Assembly: GCA_021204375.1 (NCBI GenBank) | Contig: JAJPZL010000442.1 | Coordinates: 1-6,468, forward strand | Length of the DNA stretch: 6,468 nucleotides | Direction: 5' to 3' | From: Bacteroides sp. | GTDB taxonomy: Bacteria > Bacteroidota > Bacteroidia > Bacteroidales > Bacteroidaceae | Shown here: positions 6,046 through 6,468 of the stretch, piece by piece | Numbering within the stretch: position 1 is the stretch's first letter | Layout of the letters: every line of letters starts with the position of its first letter | Translations under genes and position numbers: made by a program | The notes under the pieces: model-generated | The model's database searches: none | What the model saw: only the letters and a program-made list of their open reading frames with translations | Told to the model about the DNA's origin: nothing

Positions 6046-6468
6046 CTATAAAATGGGAAGAGCCCATTTAGGAATAAGATCAGTATATTGTTTTTTTAAT
6101 TCCCAGTCAGCTAATCTGAATAAAAGAAAAGCTTCCTGATCATCTACTGAGTTATCATATACATAGGTTCTATCAGCAAGTTTGGCAGCCAGACAACAGT
6201 TGGCAATTGATTTTTCATATCTGGAAATTATTTTTGAGATAGGTACATCATGACCGCCTTCCATAACCCTCCGTGCAATACGTGAAGCATTAATTATAGG
6301 AGAAACGGTACATACAAAAAAGAGACGGATAAAAAAACCTGATTGTTTCGCCCGGTATATATAATCAATCTTGTCTTCTATAGATAGAACTGTCTCAAAA
6401 ATAAGACTCTTTTTTTCTATAAGGCACTTTTCGCGTAATTCTTCACAATACTTTACTGACTGCATAAT
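6046..6468 (-). CDS. zeta-toxin-like P-loop kinase, C-terminal part (runs off window)
   Basis: The frame is open from the right edge to a TAG at 6048-6046, giving 140 residues with no N terminus; an internal ATG at 6465 is probably not the start. Zeta-family proteins are P-loop kinases; characterised members phosphorylate UDP-N-acetylglucosamine and poison cell-wall synthesis. Counting from that Met, the visible marks are FETVLS (23-28), the segment SPIINASRIARRV through GGHDVP (55-75), RY (82-83, likely ATP-phosphate Arg) and YDNS (103-106). The Walker A segment must lie outside the window. Chromosomal Bacteroidales members of this type often stand alone, and no epsilon-like antitoxin is seen here. 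It converges on the symporter remnant with only 14 bases between stops. In my recollection relatives read EARLLFRLADGEL where this one reads EAFLLFRLADWEL; these differences may hint at drift but do not break the frame. Confidence 0.8.
   Translation of the reverse strand: MMQSVKYCEELREKCLIEKKSLIFETVLSIEDKIDYIYRAKQSGFFIRLFFVCTVSPIINASRIARRVMEGGHDVPISKIISRYEKSIANCCLAAKLADRTYVYDNSVDDQEAFLLFRLADWELKKQYTDLIPKWALPIL

Noticed and set aside
1..6468. CRISPR array, insertion sequence, tRNA or rRNA genes, phage or conjugation genes
   Set aside because: No repeat-spacer pattern, transposase-like frame, terminal inverted repeats or RNA gene sequence was seen on either strand.

Overview
The window looks like chromosomal DNA from a Bacteroidales bacterium (Bacteroides/Parabacteroides-like). 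Reasons: lipoprotein signal peptides on exported proteins; no Shine-Dalgarno sequences at the starts; upstream elements resembling the Bacteroidetes -7 box TAnnTTTG; and proteins of types common in that order (short SGNH 'sialate O-acetylesterase', CE1-like lipoprotein esterase, OmpA/MotB-type lipoprotein, single-ACT-like threonine ammonia-lyase, AGCS amino-acid symporter, zeta-toxin-like kinase). The species cannot be named from this sequence.

Layout. Positions 1-312 hold no certain gene: a possible C-terminal tail of an upstream gene (3-104), a regularly spaced ATGTWACAT motif array (46-95), and a hairpin (176-199). A + strand esterase pair follows: an SGNH acetylesterase lipoprotein (313-1185), full length but with a Val replacing the usual Gly of its HQGE motif, and a CE1-like esterase (1256-2151) broken by a frameshift and an in-frame TAG. 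A strong hairpin (2172-2204) closes that unit and faces the end of a minus-strand OmpA-family lipoprotein (2212-3045). OmpA and ilvA (3171-4433, threonine ammonia-lyase) are intact and diverge from a 125-bp region with promoter-like elements for both. After an ilvA terminator (4458-4490) comes an AGCS-type sodium:alanine symporter (4631-6031) interrupted by TAA and TAG. It converges on the C-terminal part of a zeta-toxin-like kinase (6046-6468, minus strand) that runs off the window.

How the parts relate. The two esterases look like a de-esterification pair (acetyl plus acyl/feruloyl type) of the kind that strips esters from plant hemicelluloses or other decorated glycans, but one is inactivated and the other has a changed conserved residue. 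ilvA and ompA look like ordinary, maintained housekeeping genes. The symporter would import a small amino acid such as alanine but is now a pseudogene.

I found no convincing undescribed multi-gene system. The main message is selective gene decay (two clear pseudogenes with four lesions in total) around an intact core. The most open-ended signal is the ~21-bp-phased ATGTWACAT array near the left edge.
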